Source: Aquatica leii (Eukaryota; Arthropoda; Insecta; Coleoptera; Lampyridae). From it: a stretch of DNA of 64,000 nucleotides. The translations under genes were made by a program, and so were the position numbers. Below are positions 1 through 10,048 of this stretch, one piece after another (the first letter of the stretch is position 1; each line of letters opens with the position of its first letter). The stretch spans positions 171,508,882 through 171,572,881 of the forward strand of contig CM069433.1 of assembly GCA_035610365.1 (NCBI GenBank), in the 5' to 3' direction. The notes beneath the pieces are model-generated. The model saw only the letters and a list, made by a program, of their open reading frames with translations. It made no database searches and was not told the DNA's origin.

Positions 1-1
1 A

Positions 2-837
2 CGTTTTCTTGTTTGTTATCGTGCACAAAAAAATGCTTGGGTTACGAAAAACTTGTTTCTCGAGTGGTTTAAAAAAAAATTTGTTCCCGCGGTCCGTCGC
101 CATCTTTCGTCTGTTAATTTGCCTCCTCAGACACTGATTTGTTGGATAATTTTTCTGGGCATCCTTCAGCAGATAAACTTGTCTCTGAAGACGGCAACAT
201 TTTTGCAATGTTCCTGCCACTTAACACCACGGCGTGTATACAACCAATGGATCAGAACGTTATCCAAAATGTGAAGTTAAATTACCGCAAATCACTTTTG
301 GTTAACTGTCTTGCATTATGTTCTGATAACCTCATGGACTCATTAAAATCGATAACTTTAAAGGACACAGTTTTTCTTTTGGCTAATTGCTGGGACAATG
401 CATCGCTAATTAACAAATCATGGAAGAATTTGCACCCTGGATTTCTCACTGATAATGACGAACCAGAAAATGATGTTCCTTTAGCCCAGCTTTTTAATAG
501 GTTGAGGGGACCCAATGATCTTCAAATAAGTGAGGCAGAAGCTCAAGAATGGGCTGCGGGTGGTGCCGAAAGCGAGTTACAAAGATATGAAGTGTTAACT
601 GATGAGGAGATTGTGCGAGCGGCAATGTGTAAGGACGATGAGCAAGATGAGGACAATAGCGTTGAAGTTCTCGCCTCCAAAAAAGTTGGTAATTTAGAGG
701 CAGTAGGAGCTTTAAACACTGCTTTAAAATGGGCTGAAGATAACGAATTTGATAGTCACGAAGTTATGTTTTTCCGTCGAAGTGCAAAAATTATAAACCG
801 AAGAGTATTACAGACTTTTTCAAGAACAATTAACTAA
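2..837 (+). pseudogene. Tigger/jerky-type transposase, 3' part, frameshifted
   Basis: C-terminal part of a pogo/Tigger-like DDE transposase, which cuts and pastes its element at TA sites. The first segment (from base 2) reads in one frame with the family-typical YRAQKNAWVTKNL, and the reading jumps frame near base 125-140. From there a 232-codon ORF carries LLDNFSGHP (second catalytic Asp) and LPLNTTACIQPMDQNVI (third acidic residue), followed by an acidic C-terminal tail with EAEAQEW and LTDEEIV as in jerky/JRK-like proteins. The DNA-binding N-terminus lies outside the window. The frameshift makes this a dead copy. Family assignment is confident; which Tigger subfamily is not. Confidence 0.85.
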
Positions 838-975
838 TGTTTTATTTTGACTTACTGTTTTTCTTACATGGTTGTAATTTTGAACATGTATATTTTTGTC
901 TTTATGCTTTAATTTAAAAATTGATTAAAGAAACTGAGGTTAAACATGTGTTTTATTACCATTAAATATGGCATA

Positions 976-1046
976 ATATAATCCGGACGCCTCGATAATC
1001 CGGAAAAGGTCTTGTTTTTGTCTCTCCGGATTAACGAGGCCCTAGT
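976..1046. repeat. 3' terminal region of the Tigger-like element
   Basis: Downstream of the transposase stop, CCTCGATAATCCGGA is followed after about 25 bases by its near inverse TCCGGATTAACGAGGCCC, so the end can fold on itself. Rows of CCTCGNTAATCCGGA at the ends are typical of Tigger/pogo elements. The element probably ends at about 1044, next to a TA dinucleotide that would be the target site. The 5' end is outside the window, so the inverted partner cannot be checked. Confidence 0.65.
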
Positions 1047-1049
1047 ATA

Positions 1050-3110
1050 TTAGGTATCAAGGTATAAAATTCAATTCCAAAGTAGGTACTTCATTTAGTA
1101 ATTTTTTTATATCTCTAAAAATTAAGGTATTTTATTTTTAGTGATTTTAACGGTATTGCTTATACAACACCCTGTACAGTATCAAATCAACCCATTTTTT
1201 GTATAATTCTCTCAATGCCAATCCAAAATTACAATTTTTTTTGTCTATTATACCTCTTGTTACATCTATCCTGAGACACACTGTATGTACAAATAAAACA
1301 ATTTAAAAAAAAATTAATTACAATAATATCGCTAGTACAAGATCTGTCTGTGTTGATAATAAACCCATTCCATTATTGTCTTCACCTAATAGATGTTTAT
1401 TCTTATTCTATGCTAATTACAGCAGTGTAATTGCCGGAATAAAACTGACGATTTGATTAGTTTGATCTTACAAACTAAACGTTGTTACTTAATTAGCTAG
1501 ATAAGGTTAAATTAGCTGGTACCTGTCGTCCGCATACAAGGAGTTTAATTGTACTGGGAGCTTCTGCATTATTTATTAAGTTATTGATATCAATTAGTAT
1601 TTATTGCTAAATTTAACTTTGTTTGGTTTAATTAAATAACTTTTTTTGAACTATAAAAGTATTTGCTTTATTTAAATTTTGTATGGTACGTATATGAACA
1701 TTCTATTTGAGTATTTTGCAATTAATTTATCGCCCGATTGTAATTTTAATAATCGTGTGTACGTATATTGCATATAACCCTACGATATGGGCACTTTAAC
1801 TAATATGCTGAAAATTTTAATTAAATTGTATTGATAATAACAGATAAATACTTGAGTAAATAATTACTACAGTACGTCACTTGGTTACACAATTGCATTA
1901 AGTTAGCATTAGAATAATGCATTGGAAGTGCAAATTATTTCATAAATCTTGTTTTGTTTAGAATGTCAATTGCAAAATACAATAAAAAATACAAAAACTA
2001 TGGATAAATTTTACTTCTTTTTTAAAAATTAAAAATACATATACCAGAAAACGCGTTTGTAGAAATACACTCAGTAAAATTTTTGAAGTTTGAAATATAA
2101 AATTTTGGAGTATGATTTATCTGAAAAATCCTTAAAACGACTTTTGTCATCCTAAGTAAAGCACAAAATAATAAATTTCTAATTAATAGGGGTCAGTACA
2201 TAGATGTAGTTTTAATCGTAACAAGCTTTTTGAATAAAAAATGTGTTACACTACACATGTTTTGAAAAGAGTATAAAAATACAATTATTGTAGTTTTATT
2301 GGCACTGCTTAAATCCGATGTCATGTCACTCAATGTACCTAAACGCATGTCCTAAATGTCAACTACCGCATACAAACACCTACACACATTCTACAAATTA
2401 ACGAAATAAATCATTCAAATAAAGTTATTGTTATTACAAAATGTTTTCTCAAAATTAGTAATAAACTTTGTAGATACCTTCACTTAAAATGATTCTCTTG
2501 TATCTTAATATTTTTGCCTGAAAATACTTTCGCACTTAGAGTGCTTAAATATTACATAAGATTTTTACAGATAATGTACTTTGCAAAAGTACAGTATACA
2601 ATTAAAGCCAGATGTGCTTGTAGTTGTTTATTAAATTCAGAGTAAGAATGTCAGTTTTCCTACATAAATATTTAATTAGTTGTGCTATTGGGTTTGTTAA
2701 ATTTATTGATTCTTTGCTCAAGATGTGGCTTTCAATTTGCCATTGTTTTAATTGAAGACAAAGCATTTGTTTTATTTATTAATTTGTTCTTATTGGCTTT
2801 TGATAAACATTATAGAATTACGCTTGCAGCAATTTATCTAACAATAAACCTATTATATTTTATTTCAAAATAAAAATGTATAAATAAAAATTTTTATTTT
2901 TAGTTTCTAAGTTATACTTAATGTAAATGTTTGTAATCTTTCTAAAAATATGTTTAGAATATAATAATAAATTACTAATTAAAATAGTTTTTTTTTGTTT
3001 CATGGAGAAATGTATCTAAAATTACTAATTATTAATCTACTAGAAAAATACTTAGATGTTTTATTTCCAGTTTTTATTTATTATCTTAATAAATAATCAA
3101 TATTGATGCA
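1050..3110. other. AT-rich interval without recognisable gene
   Basis: About 2 kb of AT-rich sequence. Only short ORFs occur (the longest about 63 codons near 2682-2873, low-complexity and hydrophobic), and none matches a family I know. No clear terminal repeats seen. Confidence 0.5.
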
Positions 3111-3111
3111 A

Positions 3112-4060
3112 AATTACAGAAACGATCAACATCACATAAATATAGATGTAGAAGAAACGTGGAAAATTTTCAAGAACATACTTCTCGCTGCCGAAAAAGG
3201 CGTTTGTGGTATTATAAGAATTAGCAGAAACAAAAAGTTAACTGCATGGTGGAACGAAGACATTAAAAATTAAATTAAAATCAAAAAGCTACCAGGGATA
3301 CAAAAACCAAAGACTAAAATAAAGAACTCGTCACCCAAGCAAAACAAAGGACATGGTAAAATTTCGACGAAAAAATGGAAAGACACTATCATACAAACCA
3401 AAAACTATTCTATAAGATACTAAAAAATCAAATAACTGAAAACAAACAACATGCGATGAAACAAATAAAAGATGGCAACGGAAGAATCATTACAAACAAA
3501 GAAAAAATAATGGAACGATGGAGACCAGTAAAATGTAGATTGACGACAAATGAGAACTGTATAAGTTATCTGCTTAGTATAATATGTAACAATGCCTAAA
3601 GTGAACGAACTGTACCAAATGACTTAGAAGTAGGTGTAATAGTGCCAATATTCAATAAACTGATAAAAGAGATTGCAGTAATTATAGGGACATCACTCTG
3701 TTAAACAACGTGTTTTAAAAGTGTATGAAACGGTACTAGAAAACAGTAACAGAACTAGAATTTCGGTTAGTTTTACAAAGCGGATTTAGAAAAGGGCGAA
3801 GCATTTAGGACCACATCTTTACACCAATTAAGTGAAAAACTAAGAAATACAAAAATAAAAATGTACCTAGCATTTCTAGATTTAGAAAAAGCATTCGACA
3901 GATTACCGAAAGCAGTGGTTGAAGAATGCCTAACAAAAACAGAAGTTGATACAAACCTGACTCAAGCAATTATGAGTCTACATAGAAACAATAAAAACTT
4001 TGTTAGAAGAGACAAAATGGTTTCAAAAGATTTTCCGGTGAGCAAAGGTATACTGCAATG
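3112..4060 (+). pseudogene. RTE-type LINE, linker and RT first half (5'-truncated)
   Basis: Remnant of the single large ORF of an RTE-clade non-LTR retrotransposon. The APE endonuclease is missing. Readable from about 3150 are the endonuclease-RT linker (ETWKIFKNILLAAEK, then KLTAWWNEDIK), the pre-RT segment HTNQKLFYKILKNQ with GRIITNKEKIMERW (3375-3530), and RT motifs VGVIVPIF (about 3630), GFRKGRS-like (about 3790) and AFLDLEKAFDRLPK (3861-3920, first catalytic Asp block). Several frameshifts and stops separate these pieces. The reading stops at 4060, where a Transib element is inserted, and resumes at 5735. Confidence 0.85.
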
Positions 4061-4098
4061 CACAGTGGCCCATTTGACGAAAAACGCGGACAAAAATC
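4061..4098 (+). repeat. Transib left terminal inverted repeat, RSS-like
   Basis: Reads CACAGTG, a 22-base spacer, then ACAAAAATC. The heptamer equals the canonical V(D)J recombination signal heptamer, and the last nine bases match the canonical nonamer ACAAAAACC at 8 of 9 positions. Confidence 0.9.
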
Positions 4099-4682
4099 GA
4101 AAAAATGAAAATCGTAATTTTATATTTAGTACCCCATAATCTCGTAAAGGTGCCACTGCATATCGGTGCGTGTCCACAATGAGTTGGGCCCTCACGTATC
4201 ACGTGTAATACCGGCTCAAACTCAATCAGCTGTGCGGCGCTCTCGCCTCGTGGAAATCACGGGAAATTAACTCGTTGTTCAAACACATATATTTATTGTT
4301 CGAAGTGCTTGTTTCCAATTCGGTAAAATGGACATCGTTGACGAAGGTAAGAAGACTATAGTACGTATGTTGTTACACATAATGTATAACGGGTGTAAAC
4401 ATTCACGTCAAATATTGTTATTTGCCGATTTATCAGAATCGAAACATTTTCTAAAATAATGAAAATACTAGTGAGATCGATAGAGATGGACGGTCTCCTT
4501 TTTTTTAAAAGCTTATAATATTTTCTATCGATTCCGTATAAGTTCTCGTGCCACGAGGTGCCCCTGCACTTTTTACGGCTGTTCGAATGTGTACGTGTGT
4601 GTGTTACCAAAAGGCGCGGGCTGGACTGGAAGCCGTTGCAACGCAGAATTTTTTTTTTATTAATTAAAACCATCTTTATGTT

Positions 4683-5318
4683 GGATTTAATGCCACTGTT
4701 GAATTAGTGATTAAGGAAAAATTTCTAAAATTACTTAATTATTTTATGTTAAATAGCAATGATGGCAACACAGCTAAGGGATTTTTTGCTAACTCTTCTG
4801 TGTCCGCCAAAATTCTGGGTTTCGACGTCGAATTTCTTCATCGCACTCACAATATAATATAAGTCTTGTCATGCGGTTTCGGTGTAAATGTACCTCTTTT
4901 TGAACATTATTGCAAAGAAACTGCGGAAATGATTGTTCCCATGGTATGTATGCCTACGTCGATTCACCAGGTGCTAATACATGGTCCCCGTATTGTCGAA
5001 TGGGGACCACTGCTTATCGGGAAGCTTTCGGAGGAAGCTCAAGAATCCCGTAATAAAGATATCAAAAGTTACCGAGAAAAAAGCTCCCGAAAATCATCCA
5101 GGGTAAACACCATGACGGATGTAATGCATTGGTTGCTTGTCTCTTCAGATCCGCTGATTTCAAGTTTACGTCTAACACCGCCGAAGAAAAGCGAATCATT
5201 GTCACGCGAAGCGATTCGTCTTTTGATCCCTGAGTATGTAAAGATGGCGGAAAATGAATCTACGGTCCAATCCGACGCCAGCTCAGACATGACTGACGAT
5301 TGTTACATGAGTGACTGA
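4683..5318 (+). pseudogene. Transib transposase C-terminal fragment (RAG1-like)
   Basis: A continuous reading frame from about 4683, broken once by TAA at 4860-4862, encodes the C-terminal third of a Transib transposase. Recognisable blocks are NDGNTAKGFFAN (about 4758), FEHYCKETAEMIV, a histidine-containing HQVLIHGPRIVEWG, then LSEEAQESRNKDIKSYRE and LLVSSDPLISSLR near the end. The SEEAQE block corresponds by position and context to the RAG1 segment holding the third catalytic residue (Glu962 in vertebrate RAG1). This alignment is from family knowledge, not a computed one. An acidic serine-rich tail closes the protein. The catalytic N-terminal half has been lost by an internal deletion just upstream (VIKEKF is followed almost directly by NDGNTA). 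Confidence 0.85.
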
Positions 5319-5424
5319 ATGATAGTACGCATTTTATATTTAAGTTTTGTATTTGACATTGCGCAATTAAAAAATGTGTTATTCTCTATTTTAACAAATA
5401 ATATAAAATTCCTTATTTTCAACC

Positions 5425-5690
5425 TAGAAAAACCTTATATTCCAATTTTTGCTTTGATCATGCGATTTATTAATTGTTGACCACCGTTTTAGATCCGCGA
5501 TTTTGGATTATGGAAAAACAATATTATATTCATAATCAGAGACCGTAAAAACCCTTATGTACCAACTTTTGTTTTAATCAGACTATTTTTAACATTTTGG
5601 ACGCCATTTTGGATCCGCCATTTTAGATTTTTGAAAAAAATAATATCATATTCATAATATATATACCAAGTTTTGTTTCAATCAGAATGA
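5425..5690 (+). repeat. Subterminal tandem repeats of Transib, about 115-bp period
   Basis: Three degenerate copies of an AT-rich unit, anchored by CTTATRTWCCAAYTTTTG and a following TTTRATCA (about 5428, 5547 and 5660), with CCATTTTGGATCCGCCATTT-type blocks between them. They lie between the transposase stop and the right terminus. Their role is unknown; subterminal repeats often bind transposase. Confidence 0.65.
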
Positions 5691-5695
5691 TTTTT

Positions 5696-5734
5696 GATTT
5701 TTGTCCGCGTTTTTTTGGGAAATGGGCCACTGTG
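5696..5734 (-). repeat. Transib right terminal inverted repeat, RSS-like (23-bp spacer)
   Basis: On the minus strand it reads CACAGTG, a spacer of exactly 23 bases, then ACAAAAATC. This equals the left end except for a short indel and a few substitutions in the spacer (7 versus 5 A residues and CCC versus GACG). Confidence 0.9.
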
Positions 5735-6261
5735 CAACGAGGAGTCATAAGCCCAATGCTGTTTAATATAGTACTTGATGATGTCATTAAGGAAACAGAG
5801 AGAATCAGGTAAATTTTACGTAGGCTATAAAAACATGGAACCGGTATGGATAAGTGAATGTGTCTTGTCCGGCGATACAGCTGTGTTTGTTAAAAGTGAA
5901 AGTGACATTCAAAGGAATATAAACATCTAGGTTAACAAACTGGCAGAAAACAAAGTCAAAGTGAGTAAACAGAAAACTAAAGTTATGGTCAGCGGAAAAC
6001 TGGACACTACTATAAATATATCCATAAATGGGAAACTAATAGAACAGGTAATTACCTATAAGTATCTCGGAGTGCATATTAAGCGGAAGGGACATCAACA
6101 CACGGAAATACATACAAGAATAGAAAGTGAAAAGGGAAAGAAATGTGTAACATACATTTAAATACTGTTTTCTAGGGAAAAAGGAGGTAACATTAAATAT
6201 CAAGATAAATTAAATTATTTTTAGGGTAAATGGTGTATTATTTATTTAGAAATAATATAAA

Positions 6262-6292
6262 TGCGAGCTTTCGAACTTTCTTCGTCAGGCAA
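6262..6292 (-). ncRNA. Decayed hammerhead core in left arm of mini-element
   Basis: On the minus strand CTGACGA, then a short AGAAAGTTC that can form only a 3-bp helix II, then GAAAGCTC. The conserved blocks match the right-arm copy, but helix II has lost bases, so activity is doubtful. Confidence 0.5.
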
Positions 6293-6483
6293 AGAAAGAT
6301 TAGAGAAGCTATTGAAATTATCAAACATCCTAACCCACTTAAGCTACGTGTAGAGTTTTTATGGTGGTTTTCCTTTAGACCTTCGAGCGAATGCTGTAGC
6401 TAAATAACTTGCGCTTATTATCTAGCTCCCTTATAGTTATTGTTTTTAGTTACCTTAGTTTTTTATAATTGTCAATTAAATTT

Positions 6484-6526
6484 TTGCCTGACGAAGAACT
6501 TAGACAAAGTTCGAAAGCTCGCATTT
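6484..6526 (+). ncRNA. Hammerhead ribozyme-like core, minimal stem III
   Basis: CTGACGA (6488-6494), helix II AGAACTT/AAGTTC closed by a small loop, then GAAAGCTC (6513-6520). Both catalytic boxes fit the type I hammerhead consensus CUGANGA...GAAA. Position 7 is known to be variable. Stem III would be a single G-C pair without a loop, followed by the cleavage triplet CUC, as in hammerheads reported in Penelope-like retroelements, which are thought to act as dimers. Helix I was not modelled. Confidence 0.6.
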
Positions 6527-7045
6527 ATATTATTTCTAAATAAATAATACACCATTTACCTTAAAAATAATTTAATATGTTTTATGGTGAAAGTTTTATG
6601 TCTAAAATCAAGATAAATGTATATAAGACAGTTTTTATCCCTATATTGACGTTTGGATGCGAAAGTTGGATTCTAACGAAAAAGCTGAGAAGCAAAATTT
6701 AGAGTATGGAGATGAAATTATTTATAAGAATATTAAATGTAACAAGAAAAGACAAGATCAGAAATGATACCATCAGGGAAATATTGGAGGTACAGGCGAT
6801 ACATGAGTATACTGAAAGATGTCAATTTACATAGTACGGACACCTTATTCTTATGAATACAGACAGACTTGTAAAGAAAGAATGCAAAATACAGAGAAAT
6901 GAAAGGAAATCAAGAGGGCGATCAATTATAACATGGAACCATCAGATAGCAGAAATATTAGCTAAGAGAGGAAGCAGTAATCTTGGCTACTAACAAAAGA
7001 GATTGGGCAACATTTGTATATAGCATAGAAAGCAAATGAATATAT

Positions 7046-7634
7046 ATTGTTTATTTTGTCACATGTATTACATTTTTATAAAATTTATTATTCATTTTAA
7101 TTAGGTATTGCTAAACTAAAGAAAACGGTACATACATAAGTTGCCAGTTTAGATAAAAAAAACTGTTAATGTAAATTATGAATCTTTTTATTTTATCATT
7201 TTTTGTAACTAGATTATAAGGCACCTTTACACCTTATGAGGTAGGAAAGGATATGATTATATATAATAAATAATATATCTAAAAATTCGTGTACGCGTGA
7301 TACTGTTACATATTATTAGATAATAGTGTCTACAAAACATTTATACTAATTGATTGAATTTTTTTAAATGTTTTTTATATACCTATTTATTCGTGGTAAC
7401 CTATTGAAACCAAAGCAAACTTACTATGTATAAACTACAGTTCTCTAAAGTTTGTATGTTTTTACCAAAGAGTATAGAAGTAGGGAGAGGGAACGTATGT
7501 TACTTGCAACTGCTTTTATGTTTTTGTGCAAATTAATAAACAATTCTACCGGATATGCATCTTAGGACTAAGCGGATTAATTAATACTTTGCTTAACAAT
7601 GAATTTCATAATTACCTTTTGTAAATTAATCATC
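7046..7634. other. RTE 3' UTR and AT-rich spacer
   Basis: The first ~215 bases look like the LINE 3' untranslated tail (ends near an AT simple repeat at 7255-7280). The rest is AT-rich with no ORF or repeat that I recognise. Confidence 0.4.
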
Positions 7635-9575
7635 AGGTTATGGCCTTTTGTCGTATAAATATAAATTTTTCATTTACAAAATTGTAATATAAATTGGGAG
7701 TACTTAGTGGTAACATCATTGTTTATGTGATTATAATATTTTGTGAATATGCCTCGAAGATTAGAACAAATGGATTCTACCTTAGAATTAAGAGGAAGTA
7801 TTGTTGGGATGGCACAAGCAGGAATGTCACCTCAAACAATATCACATGTTGACTTATCGGTAAAGTATATTTTTTACATTGCATTGCAACACAGTTAGCA
7901 TGTATTAAATATGATCACTGACAATACTATTTTATAAGATATTGGAATCTATTAAATTGACGTCAAATTTTTAAATACATATATAATGTATAATAGCTTT
8001 TAATATAGTATTAATGATAAATGTAATCTAATACGAAGAACTTAACACTTTGTAGATTAAACAAATCCGGCGATGAATTACGAAAGGTCAGGAAGTTGGT
8101 AATAGGCCACTTGTAAGCAACAGACCACCTAAGCCTAGAATTACTTCTCGGCAAGAAGATGTAGACATATTCGGCTATGCATTATAAAATGCTTTTACAA
8201 CTTGCCAAAAAATAAAGGAAACTCTGAATATTAATTGCTCTGTTTGCACCATTCAGAGACGTTTAGACGAATCAAATTTACATTGTAGAAAACCGGCAAG
8301 TAAACCTAACATTACTGAGCGTCATGCTGCAGCTCGGTTGCGCTTTTGTCGCCAATATTTAAATTTGGATTGGAGTACTGTTATCTTTACAGATGAAAAA
8401 GTATTTTCTAGCACTAATCAATGTCCAACTACAGTGTGGAGACCACAAAACACTCGTTACAATATATAACATGTTTTGCCCAATAGGCAAAGTGGTAGAG
8501 TGACAGCTGGAGTGTGGGGATGGATATCTCAAGCCAGGAGAGTTAGTTAGTGCAAATAACACCACCTCGATTTACATCAAAGCAATATCTGAATATTTTA
8601 GATATTATCTTTATACCTTCTGTGAGAAGAATATTTCCACAAGATGAGCTGGAAATTATTCAATGTAGTCTAAGATAATTCTTCTATTCATACAGCACGA
8701 ATTGTTAGGGACTGGATTGAAGATCAAAACGAAGTTGAAATAATTGAATATGTGGGGTGCAATGATCAGAAACTAGGATAGTGATATTCAATTTAGAACA
8801 CCTGAAAATATTATCCAACATTCACAATTGGTTTGGGAACGTTTTCGGGGATCACAGTTATGTGAAAATTTAATAAACTCTATGCAGTCTAGATTAGAAG
8901 CATGCATACAAAATAATGGTTTTTACACAACGTATTAATTATTTCTATACAACTTTTGTATTGTTGTTGTTTTTTATATGATAATATGTTTTTTTATTTA
9001 ATATTATTATTAAAATAAACTACAGCGTGCACTGTAATTATAAACGTATGCTTATTTATTAACATTTTATTAACGCAAAAGTGAATAATACCTAAATAAT
9101 TATTATTAAAATAAAAATAATAATAATGAATACGAAAATGTAATTATGATACTCATTAATAAGTGATGTATTTAACCGTAATATAAATTACATTATATTG
9201 GCACAAATATTTATTCTTACACCGGAAAATTCTGTTTGATAGTATCATTTATATTTAAACGAAATTAAAGTATAAAAGTTTCACTTTATTTATAAATAAT
9301 TTTGCACATACAGCAAAATATTAATAGTACCTATGTAAAATCGTTTTTATAAAATCAGGAATTAGATTATTTACAATTTACCTTAATTGTATACGTTCAA
9401 AATTTTGCTATCAATAAGTATGTATTTAAAATTATAGAAAGAAATGTGTGTTTTTTTATTCGCATAAAAATATAAATACATAAAAGTAATACTATTTTCT
9501 TATGGTTTGAGAAATACATGTAAAATTTAGTAATGGTAATCCCTTTTTTATTTACAAGACAAAAGGACATAACCT
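7635..9575 (+). mobile_element. Tc1/mariner-type element, decayed
   Basis: Delimited by imperfect terminal inverted repeats of about 27 bp: AGGTTATGGCCTTTTGTCGT at 7635 and, inverted, ACAAGACAAAAGGACATAAC at 9554-9573. The transposase pseudogene lies between them. A TA duplication is not obvious next to the repeats, so the true ends may be a few bases off. Confidence 0.6.
7749..8938 (+). pseudogene. Tc1/mariner transposase pseudogene with intron-like gap
   Basis: Starts at ATG 7749 (MPRRLEQMDSTLELRG), a helix-turn-helix segment including GMAQAGMSPQTISHV. A 196-bp interval (7860-8055) begins GTAAAG, ends TTTGTAG, and separates two parts that join in sense, so it looks like a spliced intron. 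The second part has RPPKPRITSRQEDVDI, TIQRRLDESNLHCRKP, the first catalytic Asp in VIFTDEKVFSS, WRPQNTRY, VWGWIS, a frameshifted second Asp block DNSSIHTARIVRDWI, and near the end the remains of the third motif (WGAMIRN) followed by QLVWERFRGSQL. The SPDLNP part of the third motif is deleted. Stops and frameshifts show it is dead. Confidence 0.82.
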
Positions 9576-10048
9576 CAAGGTATATTTACAAGTATAAATA
9601 CTGGTAATACAATTAGAATGTGACTGAAAATGCGGTAATGTTCATTTTAAGGACATTTGTAATGACTATGGCTTTACCCCATGTTAAACATTATTTAGAT
9701 CACAGATTTAGATTCATTGAAAGTTTTAATTAGTTCTGTATCGTTTGTCTCAGTGATTATTACATATAATACTTCTTATAAACTTTCAGTAGTGTGTATA
9801 ATGAAAAGAAATCTAAGTAAATAAATTTAAGTTGTTAAATGTGTATTCTCATTAATCACTTGGCAAAAAAAAAATTTTTGTTATTTAATTACGTAGTGTT
9901 AATAAAAACTTTTAATGAACTACAAAGTAAAAGATCTAAAAAATGCTTTAAGCAAGTACGGGATTTAAACAAAAGGACTGCGAAAATGTTTATTAATTGA
10001 ACTTTTAAATTTAGTTGAAAGTAGTCTACTATTTAAAAAAAAGAAGCA
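9576..10048. other. AT-rich interval, probable LINE 5' UTR in part
   Basis: No ORF. The stretch just before 10049 leads into the LINE ORF1 and may be its 5' UTR. Nothing else recognised. Confidence 0.3.

Larger units (their letters stand above)
4061..5734 (+). mobile_element. Transib transposon, internally deleted, 1674 bp
   Basis: DNA transposon of the Transib superfamily, the group from which RAG1 is thought to derive. The ends are CACAGTGGCCCATTT and its inverse, with terminal inverted repeats of 38-39 bp. It sits inside the RTE reverse transcriptase between a 5-bp duplication, CAATG (4056-4060) and CAACG (5735-5739), differing by one transition. Five-base GC-containing duplications are the Transib norm. 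Inside lie a possible first exon start (ATG at 4328 followed by a splice-donor-like GAAGGTAAGA), a transposase C-terminal fragment (4683-5318) and subterminal repeats. The region encoding the first two catalytic aspartates is absent, so the copy cannot be autonomous. Confidence 0.88.
6211..6606 (+). mobile_element. Non-autonomous Penelope-like mini-element with hammerheads
   Basis: A 396-bp insertion in the RTE ORF, flanked by a perfect 12-bp duplication ATCAAGATAAAT (6199-6210 and 6607-6618). It consists of two inverted arms of about 75-80 bp (left from 6211, right ending at 6574), a central spacer of about 200 bp with no ORF, and a one-sided 32-bp tail at the right end. Each arm carries a hammerhead-like core, intact in the right arm. 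Inverted arms, one-sided tail, target duplication of a dozen bases and hammerheads are all features of Penelope-like elements. No reverse transcriptase is present, so it would depend on one in trans. I infer this class from structure, not from a database match. Confidence 0.7.
5735..7045 (+). pseudogene. RTE-type LINE, RT second half and C-terminal domain
   Basis: Continues the LINE interrupted at 4060. It opens with RGVISPMLFNIVLDDVIKE (RT motif B region) and continues, after a frameshift, through KNMEPVWISEC and the catalytic block, where the usual A/F-A-D-D is replaced by SGDTAVF. Next come KVKVSKQKTKVMVSGKL (5961 on) and YKYLGVHIKRKGHQHTEI (to about 6115). After the mini-element at 6211-6606 the C-terminal domain resumes with FIPILTFGCESWILTKK, EILEVQAIHEYTERCQ, YGHLILMNTDRLVKK and RGRSIITWNHQIAEILAKRG. 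Multiple stops make it dead. The 3' UTR probably runs to about 7260, where ATATATAATAAATAATATAT resembles the simple tail of RTE elements. Confidence 0.85.

Noticed and set aside
2682-2873. 63-codon hydrophobic ORF
   Set aside because: No ATG start supports it, composition is AT-driven, and no conserved motif is seen.
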